Source of the DNA: Prorocentrum cordatum | Taxonomy: Eukaryota; Sar; Dinophyceae; Prorocentrales; Prorocentraceae | DNA length: 30,356 nt | Assembly: GCA_963575745.1 (NCBI GenBank) | Contig: CAUYUJ010015737.1 | Coordinates: 285,001 to 315,356 of the forward strand | Reading direction: 5' to 3' | Part shown: positions 29,048-30,356 of the stretch, piece after piece | Layout: each line of letters starts with the position of its first letter | Numbering within the stretch: position 1 is the first letter of the stretch | The notes under the pieces: generated by a model | Database searches by the model: none | Seen by the model: the letters and a program-made list of their open reading frames with translations, nothing else | Told to the model about the DNA's origin: nothing | Position numbers and translations under genes: made by a program

Positions 29048-30356
29048 TTAGCCGCGGCCGTCAGGGCGCGAGATCACTCGACGCACGCCATGCGCGCGCG
29101 CGCGCCTGACGGCACTCCTTCGACGCCAAGGCGCCCGGCGCCCTTCTCGGCGCTCCTCGGCGAGAGTGGCGAGGGCCTCAGGCGTCCGCCTTTTTTGCAG
29201 CAGAGCCCTGCTGCATTCTTCAGAGAGCTCCTTCTTCGGCTGCGGCGGCCACAGGCTGCACGCGGTGCAGGCCGCAATGTTCCCCGCCACGCCCGCGCAC
29301 ATCAGGCACTTCCAGCGGCCGGCCTGCAGCGACTCCATGCCCATGAGCAGGGCCAGGGCGATGGCCGCCACCTTTTGAAGTTTGCGGCAAACGACGCGAA
29401 GAACGGGGAGAGATCCCTGACAATGTTGTACAGCAGGAGGTTGTAGCCGAGGGCCCAGATGCCGGACATCGTCACCTGCACCACGGTGCCGAGGCTCAGC
29501 TGGGCGATCTCCACGAACACGCTGAAATTCGTGGCCATCTCGTGCCCAGGATAAGACACGGGGTGCTTGATCAAGTAGATGGGCAACAACAGCAGCACGA
29601 CGATTGGAATGGTCATGTAAATGAGCGAGTCGATAGCGTTCAACTTGACCCCTTGCCAAGAATCACAACTACCATGAGCTCCAGGGAGACCCAGCGTGTT
29701 GCTGCCGCCGCCCTCGTTCTGGTCCGCCGTCTTCTTCTGGGTGCTCTTGGAAATAACCACCAGCGCCGCGCAGATGACGCCGAGTAGCACCATGCCTACC
29801 TTCGCAGGAAAGCACAGCTGCAGGAGAAGAGACATCGGCGGGCTCGTGGAGCGGACCATAACGTTAACGGACATGTCCAGGAGCGAGAGGCTGAAGTTGT
29901 TGAGGGCGATGTTCAGGGTGAAGCACACTGCGAGGGCCATCACCGCGAGGGCCTGGTCCTTACTGACGATGCTGTGCGGCCTGTAGGCCCACGGCGTCAG
30001 CTGGGACACGAGGATCACCAGCGCGGGAAGAGGAAGCCCGCGAGCTGCTGCATGGCCGTCAGCACTAGGAGCGCATGGAAGCGCCGTATGTTGAGCTCCT
30101 GGCAGACCGTGTGGATGGACATGATCGCCTTGATGTACAACAAGTTCATGAAGTTCTGGGCCCCGAAGAACAGGAGCAACTGCGCCAGGGTCTGGTACCT
30201 GGGCAAGATGACGAAGACGCCGCCGCTAAGCACCAGCGCCAACCATGCCACCCCGACCTGCGTGCACAGATCCGCGGTTTCTATGCGGGCCGGCTCCTCG
30301 ATCGCGGTGGTGCCAATAAGCATTCCTCCGCTCTCCAGCACCTCGACGCTCACGTG
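29048..30356 (-). pseudogene. Triose-phosphate/nucleotide-sugar translocator-like transporter, pseudogene 2 (5' end outside window)
   Basis: The second copy of the transporter at 19258-20787, with the same family features: ILPRYQTLAQLLLFFGAQNF and MNLLYIKAIMSIH (about 30215-30110), ALAVCFTLNIALNNFSLSLL, and GVAGNIAACTACSLW near the C-terminus. It is less damaged than copy 1: position 29713-29715 is GAG (Glu) where copy 1 has TAG, and the CATG tetranucleotide near 30051 is intact. It has its own one-base deletion near 30036, which splits the frame into 30353-30015 and 30018-29302. It also shares the frameshift near 29380, after which the C-terminal segment continues in another frame to 29048. 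Copy 2 is therefore probably also non-functional. Confidence 0.82.

Larger units (their letters stand above)
26392..30356. repeat. Segmental direct duplication C, copy of 16646-20563
   Basis: From CCATTCTCC at 26392 the sequence repeats 16646 onward with a constant offset of +9746 for more than 1.1 kb and apparently no differences. It then shows an indel-rich patch (about 27541-28045), then a lightly diverged transporter region with an offset of about +9790. The duplication is cut by the window end. Confidence 0.95.

Overview
The window looks like nuclear DNA from a dinoflagellate. It is GC-rich and dominated by repeats, long polypyrimidine tracts and large direct duplications. The recognisable coding regions are a duplicated, damaged triose-phosphate-translocator-type transporter and one transposon. 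A degenerate match to the dinoflagellate spliced leader lies just upstream of one transporter copy. The assignment rests mainly on that leader relic and the general genome style, so I hold it with moderate confidence and cannot name a genus. I see no bacterial operons, rRNA or tRNA.

Layout. 1-279 is a compound microsatellite. 280-2070 and 2171-3020 are GC-rich with no gene I can support, separated by a 100-bp fold-back element (2071-2170). 3020-5077 holds eroded minus-strand coding sequence. Then two direct copies of one large unit follow: A (5082-11765) and B (11777-17451). Each carries eroded minus-strand coding sequence, a CT-rich tract, an ~82-nt tandem repeat, a C-rich tract, a degenerate CCCTAA-like block and an array of ~110-nt repeats. 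Copy A alone carries a 189-bp MITE-like insertion; copy B preserves the unoccupied site. Beyond B come a 122-nt tandem repeat and transporter pseudogene 1 (minus strand, 19258-20787).

21064-26027 is the most interesting part: an apparent ~5-kb DNA transposon. It has related inverted ends, large subterminal arrays of one 29-nt monomer in opposite orientation, and a central minus-strand gene. That gene reads as an N-terminal zinc finger, a second zinc-binding and helix-turn-helix segment, an ISXO2/Merlin-like transposase-type core, an acidic linker, and an OTU-like cysteine-protease domain. An in-frame TGA sits where the OTU catalytic cysteine would be expected. From 26392 to the window end, a third segment (C) repeats 16646-20563, including transporter pseudogene 2.

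No gene in the window is convincingly intact. The biology is genome dynamics: segmental duplication, probable retroposition of a spliced-leader-bearing mRNA, MITE insertion, repeat-array growth, and a transposon with an unusual protein architecture. Several frame breaks could be consensus errors, since one 500-base patch of segment C is rich in small indels relative to its near-identical partner.
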